Below are positions 25,961 through 35,023 of a stretch of 64,000 nucleotides of DNA, piece by piece (position 1 is the stretch's first letter; each line of letters starts with the position of its first letter). The stretch is from NCBI RefSeq assembly GCF_002234595.1, contig NZ_NMUL01000057.1:55110-119109 (forward strand). The letters are read 5' to 3'. This stretch comes from Amycolatopsis vastitatis (GTDB lineage Bacteria > Actinomycetota > Actinomycetes > Mycobacteriales > Pseudonocardiaceae). The position numbers and the translations under genes were made by a program. Under the pieces are notes generated by a model that made no database searches, was not told where the DNA came from, and was given only the letters and a program-made list of their open reading frames with translations.

Positions 25961-27562
25961 ATGGACGCACTCGTCGCGGACGTGGTCATCGTGGGGTTCG
26001 GAGCGGCCGGCGCCTGTGCCGCCCTCGAAGCGGCCGACGCGGGCGCCGACGTCGTCATCGTCGAGCGCTTCGCCGGGGGAGGGGCCAGCGCGGTCAGCGG
26101 TGGCATCGTCTACGCCGGTGGCGGAACCCGCCAGCAGCTCGACGCGGGCGTCGACGACTCCGTCGACGCGATGTACGCCTACCTCCGGCTCGAAACCGGC
26201 GACGTCGTCTCCGAAGCGACGCTGCGCCGGTTCTGCGAGGGCAGCCGGGAGATGATCACCTGGCTGGAGGACAACGGCGTGCCGTTCGAAGGCAGCCTCT
26301 GCCCGTACAAGACGTCGTACCCCAGCGACGACCACTACCTGTACTACTCCGGCAGCGAGTCCGCCGGCGGGTTCCGCGACGCCGCGAAGCCCGGCCCGCG
26401 CGGCCACCGCGTCAAGGGTCCCGGGACCTCGGGGAAGATGCTGATGGCCCGGCTCAAGGCGGCCGTGCGCGCCCGCGGCATCCGCGTGCTGACGCAGACG
26501 ACCGCCCGGACCCTGATCCGCGACGACGAAGGCCGCGTCACCGGGCTCATCGCCGACACCCTGAGCGACGCCCCCGCCGGCGTGCGGGCCCAGCATCAGC
26601 GCTTCGCCCAGTACGCGGCGAAGCCCGGGATCTACATCCCGTCGCTGCGCAGGTCGCTGCACCGCCGCGTCGAGCGCTTCGAGCGCGCGCACGGCCGTGA
26701 GCTGCGGATTTCCGCCCGGCGCGGGGTCGTCCTCGCCGCGGGCGGGTTCATCGCCGACCGCGAGATGGTGCGCGAACACGCCCCGGCCTACCGCGGCGGG
26801 CTCCCGCTCGGCACGTCCGCCGACGACGGCTCGGGCATCCGGATGGGCGTCGAAGCCGGGGCGGCCACCGGTGAGCTGGGCCGGATCTCGGCGTGGCGGT
26901 TCGTCACGCCGCCGAGCGCGTTCCTCGGCGGGATCATCGTCGACGCCGAGGGGCGGCGGGTCATCGACGAATCCCGCTACGGCGCCGCCATCGGGGAAAA
27001 GCTCATCGAGGACCACGGGAGCAAGGGCTGGCTGCTCGTCGACGCGCCGATCGTGGCCGAGGCGCGCCGGGACGGCCGCAAGCAAAGCCAGTGGTTCCAA
27101 TGGCTTCAGCTGCGGTACCTGCTGCGCCGCGGCCGGGTCGTCGGCGCGACGCTGGGCGAGGTCGCGCGCAAGGCCGGGATCGCCCTCGAGGGGCTCAAGG
27201 CGAGCGTCGAGGCCTACCACGGCGCCGTGGACCCGATGGGCAAGCCCGCCGAGTTCGCGCGGCGGCTGGAGAACCCGCCGTTCTCGCTCATCGACATCTC
27301 GGTGCGGCCGAACCTCGGGTACCCGACGCCGATGCTGACCCTCGGCGGGCTGGTCGTCGACGAGGAGACGGGCGCCGTGCGGAGCACGGCGGGGGAGCCG
27401 ATCCCGGGCCTGTACGCGGCCGGCCGCACCGCCGTGGGAATCTGTTCCAGGTCGTACGTGAGTGGTCTGTCGCTGGCCGACTGCGTTTTTTCTGGCCGCC
27501 GAGCGGGGATCAACAGTGCCCTGGCGCAGGGAGTTCTCGACAAAAACGAGAACGTGTTCTAG
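25961..27562 (+). CDS. KstD-family flavoprotein, candidate 3-ketosteroid delta4(5alpha)-dehydrogenase
   Basis: 533 residues. FAD motif VVIVGFGAAGACAALEAADAG at the N-terminus and a fumarate-reductase/KstD fold. Near the C-terminus SYVSGLSLAD gives Tyr499 and Ser501, the Tyr-x-Ser spacing of the catalytic pair in Rhodococcus jostii delta4(5alpha)-KSTD (Tyr466/Ser468), instead of the KstD YxxxG. It would oxidise 5alpha-3-ketosteroids to the 4-ene. A KstR site precedes it, and the operator of hsaA overlaps its stop codon. Substrate assignment is inference; it could be another steroid or acyl flavoprotein. Confidence 0.7.
   Translation: MDALVADVVIVGFGAAGACAALEAADAGADVVIVERFAGGGASAVSGGIVYAGGGTRQQLDAGVDDSVDAMYAYLRLETGDVVSEATLRRFCEGSREMITWLEDNGVPFEGSLCPYKTSYPSDDHYLYYSGSESAGGFRDAAKPGPRGHRVKGPGTSGKMLMARLKAAVRARGIRVLTQTTARTLIRDDEGRVTGLIADTLSDAPAGVRAQHQRFAQYAAKPGIYIPSLRRSLHRRVERFERAHGRELRISARRGVVLAAGGFIADREMVREHAPAYRGGLPLGTSADDGSGIRMGVEAGAATGELGRISAWRFVTPPSAFLGGIIVDAEGRRVIDESRYGAAIGEKLIEDHGSKGWLLVDAPIVAEARRDGRKQSQWFQWLQLRYLLRRGRVVGATLGEVARKAGIALEGLKASVEAYHGAVDPMGKPAEFARRLENPPFSLIDISVRPNLGYPTPMLTLGGLVVDEETGAVRSTAGEPIPGLYAAGRTAVGICSRSYVSGLSLADCVFSGRRAGINSALAQGVLDKNENVF
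27548..27561. promoter_or_regulatory. KstR operator (13/14) before hsaA
   Basis: GAGAACGTGTTCTA misses only the first T. It overlaps the last codons and stop of the preceding gene and lies 35 bases before hsaA, giving the hsa operon an internal, separately controlled promoter. Confidence 0.82.
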
Positions 27563-27596
27563 TCTTGCCGTACTGAAGACTAGAGAGGAACTGCGC

Positions 27597-28760
27597 ATGA
27601 GCGAGCAGGTGATCGCCGGGGTCCGGGACCTCCTGCCGGTCCTGCGGGAACGGGCCCAGGACACCGAGGACGCGCGCCGCGTCCCCGAGGAGTCCGTCAA
27701 GGCCCTGCAGGAGACCGGGTTCTTCAAGCTGCTGCAGCCGAAGCTCCACGGGGGCTTCGAAACCGACCCGACGAGCTTCTACACCGCGGTCAAGCTGATC
27801 GCGAGCGCGTGCGGGTCCACGGGCTGGGTCGCCTCCATCCTCGGCGTCCACCCGTGGCACGTGGCCCTGTTCGACGCGCAGGCGCAGCAGGAGGTCTGGG
27901 GCGAAGACCAGGACGTGCGGATCTCCTCGTCGTACGCGCCGATGGGCAAGGCCGAGGTCGTCGAGGGCGGCTACCGGCTGTCGGGCCGGTGGAGCTTCTC
28001 CTCCGGCTGCGACCACTGCACGTGGGTGCTGCTCGGGGGCCCCGCGTTCAAGGACGGCAAGCCGGTCGACTTCTGCACCTACCTGCTGCCCATCGCCGAC
28101 TACTCCATTGTGGACGTCTGGGACACGGTGGGCCTGCGCGGCACCGGCTCGAACGACATCGTCGTCGAGGACGTTTTCGTGCCGCAGCACCGGGCGCTGA
28201 GCTTCATCGCGACGTCGAAGTGCAAGGTGCCGGGCCAGGCCGTCAACCCCGGGCCGCTGTACCGGCTCCCGTACGGCTCGGTGCACCCGACCACGATCAC
28301 CGCGCCGATCATCGGCATGGCCCAGGGTGCTTACGACGCGCACGTCGAGCACCAGGGCAAACGCGTCCGGGCCGCGTACGCCGGTGAACAGTCCAAAGAG
28401 GACCCGTTCGCCAAGGTGCGGATCGCGGAGGCGGCCAGCGAGATCGACGCGGCCTGGCTGCAGCTGACCCGCAACATCGAGGAGCTGTACGAGCTCGCCA
28501 AGCGCGAAGAGCGGCTGCCCGTGGACCTGCGGCTGCGCGTCCGGCGCGACCAGGTGCGCGGTACCGAACGCGCGATCGCCGCGATCGACCGGCTCTTCGA
28601 GAACTCGGGCGGCCGGGCGATCCAGCGCGGCACGCCGATCCAGCGCTTCTGGCGCGACGCGCACGCCGGCCGCGTCCACGCGGCCAACGACGCCGAGCGC
28701 GCGTATGTCATGTTCGGCACCGGCGCCTTCGGGCTCCCCGTCGAGAACGCGATGTACTGA
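27597..28760 (+). CDS. hsaA: HsaA, 3-HSA hydroxylase oxygenase component
   Basis: 387 residues, acyl-CoA-dehydrogenase-fold flavin monooxygenase (group D). Matches HsaA along its length: FFKLLQPKLHGGFETDP, WSFSSGCDHCTWVLLGG, GLRGTGSNDIVVEDVFVP, HAANDAERAYVMFGTGAFGLP. With reduced flavin from HsaB it hydroxylates the aromatic A ring of 3-HSA at C4, giving the catechol 3,4-DHSA. ATG 27597 follows AGAGAGGAA. Its stop and the hsaD start share one base (TGATG). Confidence 0.94.
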   Translation: MSEQVIAGVRDLLPVLRERAQDTEDARRVPEESVKALQETGFFKLLQPKLHGGFETDPTSFYTAVKLIASACGSTGWVASILGVHPWHVALFDAQAQQEVWGEDQDVRISSSYAPMGKAEVVEGGYRLSGRWSFSSGCDHCTWVLLGGPAFKDGKPVDFCTYLLPIADYSIVDVWDTVGLRGTGSNDIVVEDVFVPQHRALSFIATSKCKVPGQAVNPGPLYRLPYGSVHPTTITAPIIGMAQGAYDAHVEHQGKRVRAAYAGEQSKEDPFAKVRIAEAASEIDAAWLQLTRNIEELYELAKREERLPVDLRLRVRRDQVRGTERAIAAIDRLFENSGGRAIQRGTPIQRFWRDAHAGRVHAANDAERAYVMFGTGAFGLPVENAMY

Positions 28761-29605
28761 TGGCCGCTCCCGAAGGCAAGTACGTCCAGGCCGGCTCGCT
28801 GAAGCTGCACTACCACGAGGCCGGTGCGGAACACGCCGAGACGGTGATCCTGCTGCACGGCGGCGGGCCCGGCGCGTCGGCGTGGAGCAACTTCGGGCGC
28901 AACCTGCCGGAGTTCGCCAAGCACTACCGGACGATCGCGGTCGACCAGCCCGGCTTCGGGCGGTCGGACAAGCCGACGGAGCACCCGCAGTACTTCCGGC
29001 ACAGCGCGGACGCCGTCGCGGGCTTGATGGACTCGCTCGGTATCGAGCGCGCCCACTTCGTCGGCAATTCGCTCGGCGGGGGAGCGGCGGTGCGGTTCGC
29101 GCTGAACCACGGGAAGCGGGCCGGGCGGCTGGTCCTGATGGGGCCGGGCGGGCTGAGCGTCAACGTCTTCGCGCCCGATCCCACCGAAGGCGTCAAGAAC
29201 CTCGGGCGGTTCGCGGCCAAGCCCTCGCGCGAGCGGATGGAAGCGTTCCTGCGGATCATGGTCCACGACCAGGGCCTGATCACCGACGAGCTGATCGACG
29301 AACGCTTCGCCGCGGCGAACACCCCCGAGTCGCTCGCCGCCATGCGGGCGATGGGGATGTCGTTCGCGCAGCCCGACACGTACGAAGAAGGCATGCTCTG
29401 GCGCGAAGCCCACCGCCTGCGCCAGCGCGTCCTGCTGATCTGGGGGCGCGAGGACCGCGTCAACCCCCTGGACGGCGCCCTGCTCGCACTCAAGACGATT
29501 CCGCGCGCGCAGCTGCACGTGTTCGGCGGCTGCGGGCACTGGGCCCAGCTGGAGAAGTTCGACGAGTTCAACCGGCTGGCCCTCGACTTCCTCGGGAGTT
29601 CCTGA
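28760..29605 (+). CDS. hsaD: HsaD, meta-cleavage product hydrolase
   Basis: 281-residue alpha/beta hydrolase of the C-C bond (MCP) group. Triad: Ser104 in GNSLGGG, Asp232 in GREDRVNP, His260 in GCGHWAQ; HGGGPGASAW forms the oxyanion region. It hydrolyses 4,9-DSHA, the ring-cleaved product of HsaC, to the bicyclic C/D-ring acid and 2-hydroxyhexa-2,4-dienoate. Coupled to hsaA and hsaC by one-base overlaps. Confidence 0.95.
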   Translation: MAAPEGKYVQAGSLKLHYHEAGAEHAETVILLHGGGPGASAWSNFGRNLPEFAKHYRTIAVDQPGFGRSDKPTEHPQYFRHSADAVAGLMDSLGIERAHFVGNSLGGGAAVRFALNHGKRAGRLVLMGPGGLSVNVFAPDPTEGVKNLGRFAAKPSRERMEAFLRIMVHDQGLITDELIDERFAAANTPESLAAMRAMGMSFAQPDTYEEGMLWREAHRLRQRVLLIWGREDRVNPLDGALLALKTIPRAQLHVFGGCGHWAQLEKFDEFNRLALDFLGSS

Positions 29606-30519
29606 TGGGCATCCGGTCACTGGGCTACCTCCGCATCGAAGCCACCGACATGGCGGCCTGGCGCGAGTACGGGCTCAAGGTGCTCGGCATGGTCGAAGGC
29701 AGCGGCACCAACCCGGACGCGCTGTACCTGCGCATGGACGACTTCCCGGCGCGGCTGGTCGTCTCGCCCGGGGAAGCGGACCGGCTGGCCGTCACCGGCT
29801 GGGAGGTTGCTCACGCGGGTGAGCTGGCCGAGCTGCGGTCCCGGTTGGACAGTGCGTCGGTGCCGTACAAGGAGGGCACGCCGGACGAGCTGGCCGACCG
29901 CCGCGTCGACGAGCTGATCAGCTTCGAGGACCCGTCCGGCAACACCCAGGAGGTGTTCCACGGCGTCGCGCTGCAGCACCGGCGCGTGGTCAGCCCGTAC
30001 GGCCACAAGTTCGTCACCGGCGAACAGGGCCTCGGCCACGTCGTTTTGTCCACAAAGGATGACGAGGCGTCGCTGCGGTTCTACCGGGACGTCCTCGGCT
30101 TCCGGCTGCGCGACTCGATGCGCCTGCCGCCGCAGCTGGTCGGCAGGCCCGCCGACGGCCCGCCCGCGTGGCTGCGGTTCTTCGGCTGCAACCCGCGCCA
30201 CCACAGCCTGGCGTTCCTGCCGATGCCGACGCCAAGCGGGATCGTGCACCTGATGGTCGAGGTGGAGAACACCGACGACGTCGGCCTGTGCCTCGACCGC
30301 GCGATCCGGCGGAAGGTGCCGATGTCGGCCACCCTCGGCCGGCACGTCAACGACCTGATGCTGTCGTTCTACATGAAGACCCCGGGCGGCTTCGACGTCG
30401 AGTTCGGCTGCGAAGGCCGCCAGGTCGACGACGACAACTGGATCGCGCGCGAGAGCACCGCGGTTTCGTTGTGGGGCCACGACTTCTCGGTCGGCGCGCG
30501 GCCGCCCGGCGCGTCATGA
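29605..30519 (+). CDS. hsaC: HsaC, extradiol dioxygenase
   Basis: 304 residues, two VOC-type modules. The iron ligands H145 (GLGHVVL), H215 (IVHLMVE) and E266 (DVEFGCE) fall at the same numbers as in M. tuberculosis HsaC. The Fe(II) enzyme opens the catechol ring of 3,4-DHSA between C4 and C5. Its start overlaps the hsaD stop by one base and its stop overlaps the hsaB start by four. Confidence 0.95.
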   Translation: MGIRSLGYLRIEATDMAAWREYGLKVLGMVEGSGTNPDALYLRMDDFPARLVVSPGEADRLAVTGWEVAHAGELAELRSRLDSASVPYKEGTPDELADRRVDELISFEDPSGNTQEVFHGVALQHRRVVSPYGHKFVTGEQGLGHVVLSTKDDEASLRFYRDVLGFRLRDSMRLPPQLVGRPADGPPAWLRFFGCNPRHHSLAFLPMPTPSGIVHLMVEVENTDDVGLCLDRAIRRKVPMSATLGRHVNDLMLSFYMKTPGGFDVEFGCEGRQVDDDNWIARESTAVSLWGHDFSVGARPPGAS

Positions 30520-31055
30520 CGTCGGTGGCGGTCGACCAGACCGAGTTCCGCAGCGTCCTCGGGCACTTCTGCACGGGTGTCACGGTGGTCACCGGCCGCG
30601 ACGGCGACACCCTCGCCGGGTTCGCCTGCCAGTCGTTCGCGGCGCTGTCGCTCGACCCGCCGCTGGTGCTGTTCTGCCCGGCTCGCACCTCGCGGACCTG
30701 GCCGGTGCTCGCCGCGGCCGGCCGGTTCGCGGTCAACGTCCTGGCCGAGGACCAGCAGGAGGTCAGCGCCGTGTTCGGCGCCCGCGGCGAGGACAAGTTC
30801 GCCCGGTTCGGCTGGACGCCCGCGCCGTCCGGGGCGCCGCTGCTCGAAGGCGCGCTCACCTGGATCGACTGCACGCTGGAGACCGTGCACGAGGCGGGGG
30901 ACCACTACGTCGTGATCGGCCGGGTCACGGCGCTCGGCACGCCGTCGGACGCGCGTCCGCTGCTGTTCCACCGCGGCCGGTACGCCGTCACCGAGCCGGC
31001 CCGCGACGCGCTCGCGGCGTTGATGCCGTGGCCGCGTCCCGACGACTGGCTGTGA
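30516..31055 (+). CDS. hsaB: HsaB, flavin reductase of the 3-HSA hydroxylase
   Basis: 179-residue flavin reductase (HpaC/DIM6 family) with FCTGVTVVTGRDGDTLAGFACQSF and a closing FHRGRYAV. It supplies reduced flavin to HsaA using NADH. Last gene of the hsaADCB operon, the same order as in mycobacteria. The pathway genes that would follow (hsaEFG) are not in this window. Confidence 0.93.
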   Translation: MTSVAVDQTEFRSVLGHFCTGVTVVTGRDGDTLAGFACQSFAALSLDPPLVLFCPARTSRTWPVLAAAGRFAVNVLAEDQQEVSAVFGARGEDKFARFGWTPAPSGAPLLEGALTWIDCTLETVHEAGDHYVVIGRVTALGTPSDARPLLFHRGRYAVTEPARDALAALMPWPRPDDWL

Positions 31056-31190
31056 TCGAGGCTTAACGCGCTTCCGAGTGGTTGTGCAGGGTTTCACAGG
31101 TGGGCCGCATCCCATTGACGCGAGAAAGCCAGGCCCGGCGCGCACACTGTTACCGAGAAGACATCTTCGGTGGACAGGAGTGAGTCGCGC

Positions 31191-31790
31191 ATGCGTGGGC
31201 CCAGCGGACGGATCACCCGGTTCCGGCGCCGGTTGCACCCCGGCCGCAACCCGATCGCGCGCGCGGGCGACCGCGTCGAAGCCGTCCTCCTCATGCTGGT
31301 GGTCGCCGGCGCGCTCCTGGCCGTGCCCTTCGCCGCGGCGTTCGGTTCCGACACCTACGCCGCGCAGACCACCCGGGCCGGGGAGGAACGCACCACCCGC
31401 CACCCGGCGACGGCCGTTTCGCTCACCGCGGCGTCCGGCCAGTCCTACGGCACCGACGGCGCCGGCGCCCCGGCCGACCAGACGACGGTCGAGGCCGCCT
31501 GGTTCGACGCGCGCGGCACCCGCCACACCGGCGAGGTCCTCGCCGACGCGGGCAGCCCGGCGGGCACCCGCGTGTCCGTGTGGCTGGACCAGCACGGCGA
31601 GCTGACCAGCGAGCCCCTCTCGCCGTCCGCTTCGGCGGCCGACGGCGTCTTCGCGGCGGTCCTGCTGTGGGTCGCCGTCACCGGCGCGCTGGCCGGGCTG
31701 TACGGCGCCGTCCGGTTCGTCCTGAGCCGCCTCCACGCGGCGGCGTGGGACCGGGCCTGGGCGCAGGCCCGGCACGACAGCCGCTTCTGA
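31191..31790 (+). CDS. Rv1733c-like two-helix membrane protein
   Basis: 199 residues. One membrane helix near residues 30-50 (AVLLMLVVAGALLAVPFAAAF), an external domain of about 95 residues beginning SDTYAAQTTRAGEERTTRH, and a second helix near 150-172. This layout and the GPSGRITRFRRRLHPGRNPIARAGDRVE N-terminal part (split here only as a description) match the Rv1733c family, whose role is unknown. ATG 31191 is chosen; GTG 31170 in frame is possible. A hairpin follows it before the KAP-type gene. Confidence 0.75.
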   Translation: MRGPSGRITRFRRRLHPGRNPIARAGDRVEAVLLMLVVAGALLAVPFAAAFGSDTYAAQTTRAGEERTTRHPATAVSLTAASGQSYGTDGAGAPADQTTVEAAWFDARGTRHTGEVLADAGSPAGTRVSVWLDQHGELTSEPLSPSASAADGVFAAVLLWVAVTGALAGLYGAVRFVLSRLHAAAWDRAWAQARHDSRF

Positions 31791-31799
31791 TCAGCCTGT

Positions 31800-31818
31800 T
31801 CGGACCGTCGCGGTCCGA
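31800..31818. terminator. Hairpin between the Rv1733c-like and KAP-type genes
   Basis: TCGGACC / GGTCCGA form a 7-bp GC-rich stem with a 5-base loop directly after the stop at 31790 and just before GTG 31833. No U-tract follows; it could be a weak terminator or part of the next leader. Confidence 0.4.
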
Positions 31819-31832
31819 TACTGTTCCCATCC

Positions 31833-34610
31833 GTGACCGCTCCACCACCGGCTTATCCCGTCTCCCGGCACGCCCTTCCCGAGCCGGACGGCGGCCCGCC
31901 CGACGAGCTGGTCGAAGAGCTCCGCGACCGGCTCCCCGCCTTGGCGGAGCAGGTGCTCGACAAGCTCGTGCCGCAGCTCACCCAGGACCTCTCGGAGACC
32001 CAGTTCGCCGGCCTGCGGGCCGAAGTCGTCAAGCGGGTGGCCGGTGACGGGGTCGCGCTGCTCAGCGACACCAACAACGAGATCGCCCAGCTGAGGCGCG
32101 CTCGCACGGCGCTCGCCGCGCACGAGAACCCGCCCGAGCGACCGGCGGGCCGTCCCGATCCCCGTGACAAGGGCGCGCACGCGGCGATCGGCACCGCGCT
32201 CTGGCTGGGCATGATCTTCCCGCTGCTGTTCTGGCAGCTGCTCCAGGCACCGTTGAACTCCGCCGGCCACTTCTGGGTTTCGGCGGCCGTGGTGGTGGTG
32301 GGCTTCGCCGCGCTCCGCCCGGCCTACGTGGCGATAAAGCGGGCAGGGCGTCGGCTGACCGGCGAACCGGCCCGCGGTGGCTCGGGCTGGCCCCTGGTCA
32401 CCGGCTTCGCCTCGGTGTACCTGATGTTGCTCTGGCGGCTGTGGACGCCGTCGGTCGAAGGCATGGGCTCGGTCCTGGCTTGGGGTCTCTGGATCATCGC
32501 GGGCGTGCTGACCCTCGTGCTGGCCTTCGGCGCGTACGCGGCGTCCAACGCGCCCGCGCAAGAGGACCTGAAGCGCTACACGATCCCGGGCCCGGTCGTC
32601 GGCCGGGAGACCCGCGTCATGCTCGGCGCGTATGTCCTGACGGCCCTGGTGCTGACCGTGGTGCCGGTGCCGGGACCCGACTGGGTGCGGTGGCTGTCCG
32701 CGGACGTGGTGTCCCTGCTGGCGATGGTCCTCGGCGGCCCACTGGTGCTCGGCTTGCGGCTGCCTCGCGCGCTGTCCCAGGACGTGGCCCTCTTCCGCAG
32801 CCAGGGGTGGCTCGGGCAGCGGGACCGGCTGCGCGGCGAGCTGGAAGAGGCCGAACAGGCGTGGTGGGCGGCGGCCGAGGAGCCCATCCGGCAGCGGGTC
32901 TTCCACCACGTCAACGCGATGCTCAACCCGCCGTTCAGCACGACGTTGCCCGCCTACGACCGCGGCGTGCTCGGGCAGATGCGCACGAGCAAGCCGATCG
33001 TCCGGAAGACCGCCGGCGGCCTCCGGCTGGAACTGGTCCTGGCGGGCATCAGCGGGGGCGCGGTCGGTGTGGCCGGTCCGCGGGGTGCGGGCAAGTCGAC
33101 GTGGCTCGAAGCGTTCCGCGACCGCCGTCTGCTCGACGTGGACAGCGCGCACATCGCGTTGCTCGAAAGCGTGCCAGTGCGCTACGACGTGCGGGAGTTC
33201 GTGCTGTACCTGTACGCGCGGATGTGCGCCGCGGTGGTCGCGTTCTGCGACGAGCGCGGCGCCGGCGCGGCCGAGCAGCCGAGCCCGTGGCCGGCCTGGC
33301 GCGCCCGGCTCCGGCGCTGGTGGCCGTTCGCCGCGGTCGTGGTGGTGTGGCTCGCCCTGGGCCTGGCGGGCTCGTTGTCGTTGCGCGACCCCAAGATCGA
33401 CCTCAGGTCGTGGTTCGCTTCCCTCTGGTGGCCCGTCGTGTCCCTGCTCGCCGCCGGAGCGCTTCTCGCGGTGGCCGCGCGCCGTCGCTCGGCCATGCCC
33501 GCCGCCCCACTGCCGGAGCGGCCGCGCGTACCCCGGGGGACGCCCGTGGGCGGCCTGCCCGCGCTGCGGCGGCTGGCGGTGGACCGGCTCGAGGAGATCG
33601 AGTTCCAGCAGAAGCACACCGCGGGGTGGTCGGGGAAGGTCGGCGGGCTGGCCGGCGCCGAAGTCGGGCTCAGCGGTTCGCGCGAGGTGACCCGGCAGCC
33701 GCGCACCTACCCGCAGATCGTCCGCGACTTCAGCGACTTCCTCGCCGCGACCGTCACGTACCTGGCCGAAGAGCCCAAGGTGGCCACGCCGTCGGTGGTG
33801 ATCATCCTCGACGAACTGGACAAGATCGCTTCGCCGGAGGCCGCCCAGGACTTCGTCAACGAGCTGAAGGCGTTGGTCGACCTGGGCGTGCCCGGCTTCC
33901 TGCTGCTCGTCTCGGTGTCGGAGGACGCCCTCGCGTCCTTCGAACGGCGAGGGCTCCCGGTGCGGGACGCGTTCGACAGCGCCTTCGACGTCATCCTGCG
34001 GCTGGAGTACCTCACCCTCGCCGAAGCGCGGCAGGTGCTGAACAACCGCATCCTGACCCTGCCGGAACCCTTCGCGTGCCTGTGCCACTGCCTGGCGGGC
34101 GGGCTGCCGCGCGAGCTGATCCGGGTGGCCCGGCAGGTGATCGGCGAGAGCGGCTCGCTGCCCGACGTCGCGCGGCGCCTGGTCGGCGAAGACCTGCGGA
34201 ACAAACGCGGCGCGCTGCGCACGGTCATCGCGCGCGGCACGTACGACGACGTCGTGGTGAGCGAACTGGTCCGGCACCTCGACGCGCACGGCGTCGCCGA
34301 TCCGGAGGTGCTGCTGCGCGCGGTGCGGCAGCCGCCGGTCGTCGCCGGTGCCGTGGCCGAGCCCGGCGCCCTGCAGCGGCTGCAGCTGGAAACCCTCGGA
34401 TACCTGTACTACCTGGGCACCGTGCTCGAAGTGTTCGGCCCCGGGTTCAGCCCGGCGGACCTCGAGCGCGGCCGCGCGGAAGGCGACGCGTCCTTCGACA
34501 CCCTCAGCTCGGTGCGCCGGCTGTTCGCGGTCAACGCCCGGCTGGCCTGGCTGACCGTCAGCGCGTTCCGCTCGGCGTGGGGGCTCGCGGCCGTCCCGCC
34601 GCCCGGCTGA
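31833..34610 (+). CDS. Large membrane-anchored KAP-type P-loop NTPase
   Basis: 925 residues. Walker A GPRGAGKS at 415-422 and Walker B VVIILDELDK with D660-E661, separated by about 240 residues that contain two strong membrane helices (near 506-526 and 537-556). Further helices lie at about 112-155 and 185-300. Membrane segments between Walker A and B are the mark of KAP NTPases. N-terminal residues 23-70 are helical. KAP proteins are tied to membrane-organised signalling, and some bacterial ones to phage exclusion; nothing here fixes the role. GTG 31833 is the start. It stands alone, between a Rv1733c-like gene and a convergent Smr gene. Confidence 0.72.
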   Translation: MTAPPPAYPVSRHALPEPDGGPPDELVEELRDRLPALAEQVLDKLVPQLTQDLSETQFAGLRAEVVKRVAGDGVALLSDTNNEIAQLRRARTALAAHENPPERPAGRPDPRDKGAHAAIGTALWLGMIFPLLFWQLLQAPLNSAGHFWVSAAVVVVGFAALRPAYVAIKRAGRRLTGEPARGGSGWPLVTGFASVYLMLLWRLWTPSVEGMGSVLAWGLWIIAGVLTLVLAFGAYAASNAPAQEDLKRYTIPGPVVGRETRVMLGAYVLTALVLTVVPVPGPDWVRWLSADVVSLLAMVLGGPLVLGLRLPRALSQDVALFRSQGWLGQRDRLRGELEEAEQAWWAAAEEPIRQRVFHHVNAMLNPPFSTTLPAYDRGVLGQMRTSKPIVRKTAGGLRLELVLAGISGGAVGVAGPRGAGKSTWLEAFRDRRLLDVDSAHIALLESVPVRYDVREFVLYLYARMCAAVVAFCDERGAGAAEQPSPWPAWRARLRRWWPFAAVVVVWLALGLAGSLSLRDPKIDLRSWFASLWWPVVSLLAAGALLAVAARRRSAMPAAPLPERPRVPRGTPVGGLPALRRLAVDRLEEIEFQQKHTAGWSGKVGGLAGAEVGLSGSREVTRQPRTYPQIVRDFSDFLAATVTYLAEEPKVATPSVVIILDELDKIASPEAAQDFVNELKALVDLGVPGFLLLVSVSEDALASFERRGLPVRDAFDSAFDVILRLEYLTLAEARQVLNNRILTLPEPFACLCHCLAGGLPRELIRVARQVIGESGSLPDVARRLVGEDLRNKRGALRTVIARGTYDDVVVSELVRHLDAHGVADPEVLLRAVRQPPVVAGAVAEPGALQRLQLETLGYLYYLGTVLEVFGPGFSPADLERGRAEGDASFDTLSSVRRLFAVNARLAWLTVSAFRSAWGLAAVPPPG

Positions 34611-34614
34611 GCCC

Positions 34615-34869
34615 TCACTTCCAGCGGAAGTGCACGAACACCCGGCCGAAGTTGTCCTTGTCCTTTTCGACCCGGTGGTACAGCGCCTTGACGTCCTTGC
34701 GCTCGAGGAACCGCAGGACGTGCTTCTTCAGCTGGCCGGAGCCCTTGCCGGGGATGATCTCGACGAGCGGCGCCTTCTTCGCGACGGCCTCGTCGATGAT
34801 CGCGCGCAGGGCCCGGTCGATCTCGCCGCCGCGGTTGTAGATGTCGTGGAGGTCCAGCTTCAGCTTCAC
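34615..34869 (-). CDS. Small stand-alone Smr-domain protein
   Basis: 84 residues, essentially only an Smr (small MutS-related) domain: LDLHDIYNRGGEIDRALRAI carries the LDLHG-like motif (here LDLHD) and LVEIIPGKGSGQLKKHVLRFL the conserved GxGxG...L segment. Smr domains bind or nick branched DNA or cleave RNA. Bacterial single-domain versions are poorly studied. Convergent with the KAP-type gene (4-base gap). Confidence 0.82.
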   Translation of the reverse strand: MKLKLDLHDIYNRGGEIDRALRAIIDEAVAKKAPLVEIIPGKGSGQLKKHVLRFLERKDVKALYHRVEKDKDNFGRVFVHFRWK

Positions 34870-34912
34870 ACGCGCTCCAAGGCTCGACGACGTGCGGGGA
34901 CGGTCGACACGC

Positions 34913-35013
34913 GTGATTGAAGCGCCGACACGCGTGATCGGAGGGGCGACACGACCGCGCCGCGTCGTGTCGTCGCCCCGATCACGCGTGTCGACCTCCT
35001 GATCACGCGTGTC
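34913..35013. repeat. CACGCGTGAT repeats with a large imperfect inverted repeat
   Basis: Copies of ACACGCGTGAT occur in both orientations. 34926-34959 and 34961-34993 are imperfect reverse complements of about 33 bases (GGGGCGACACGAC facing GTCGTGTCGTCGCCCC). They fill the gap between smr and the metallo-hydrolase gene. Related in core to the TCACGCGAG arrays. Confidence 0.75.
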
Positions 35014-35023
35014 GACCCCAGGG

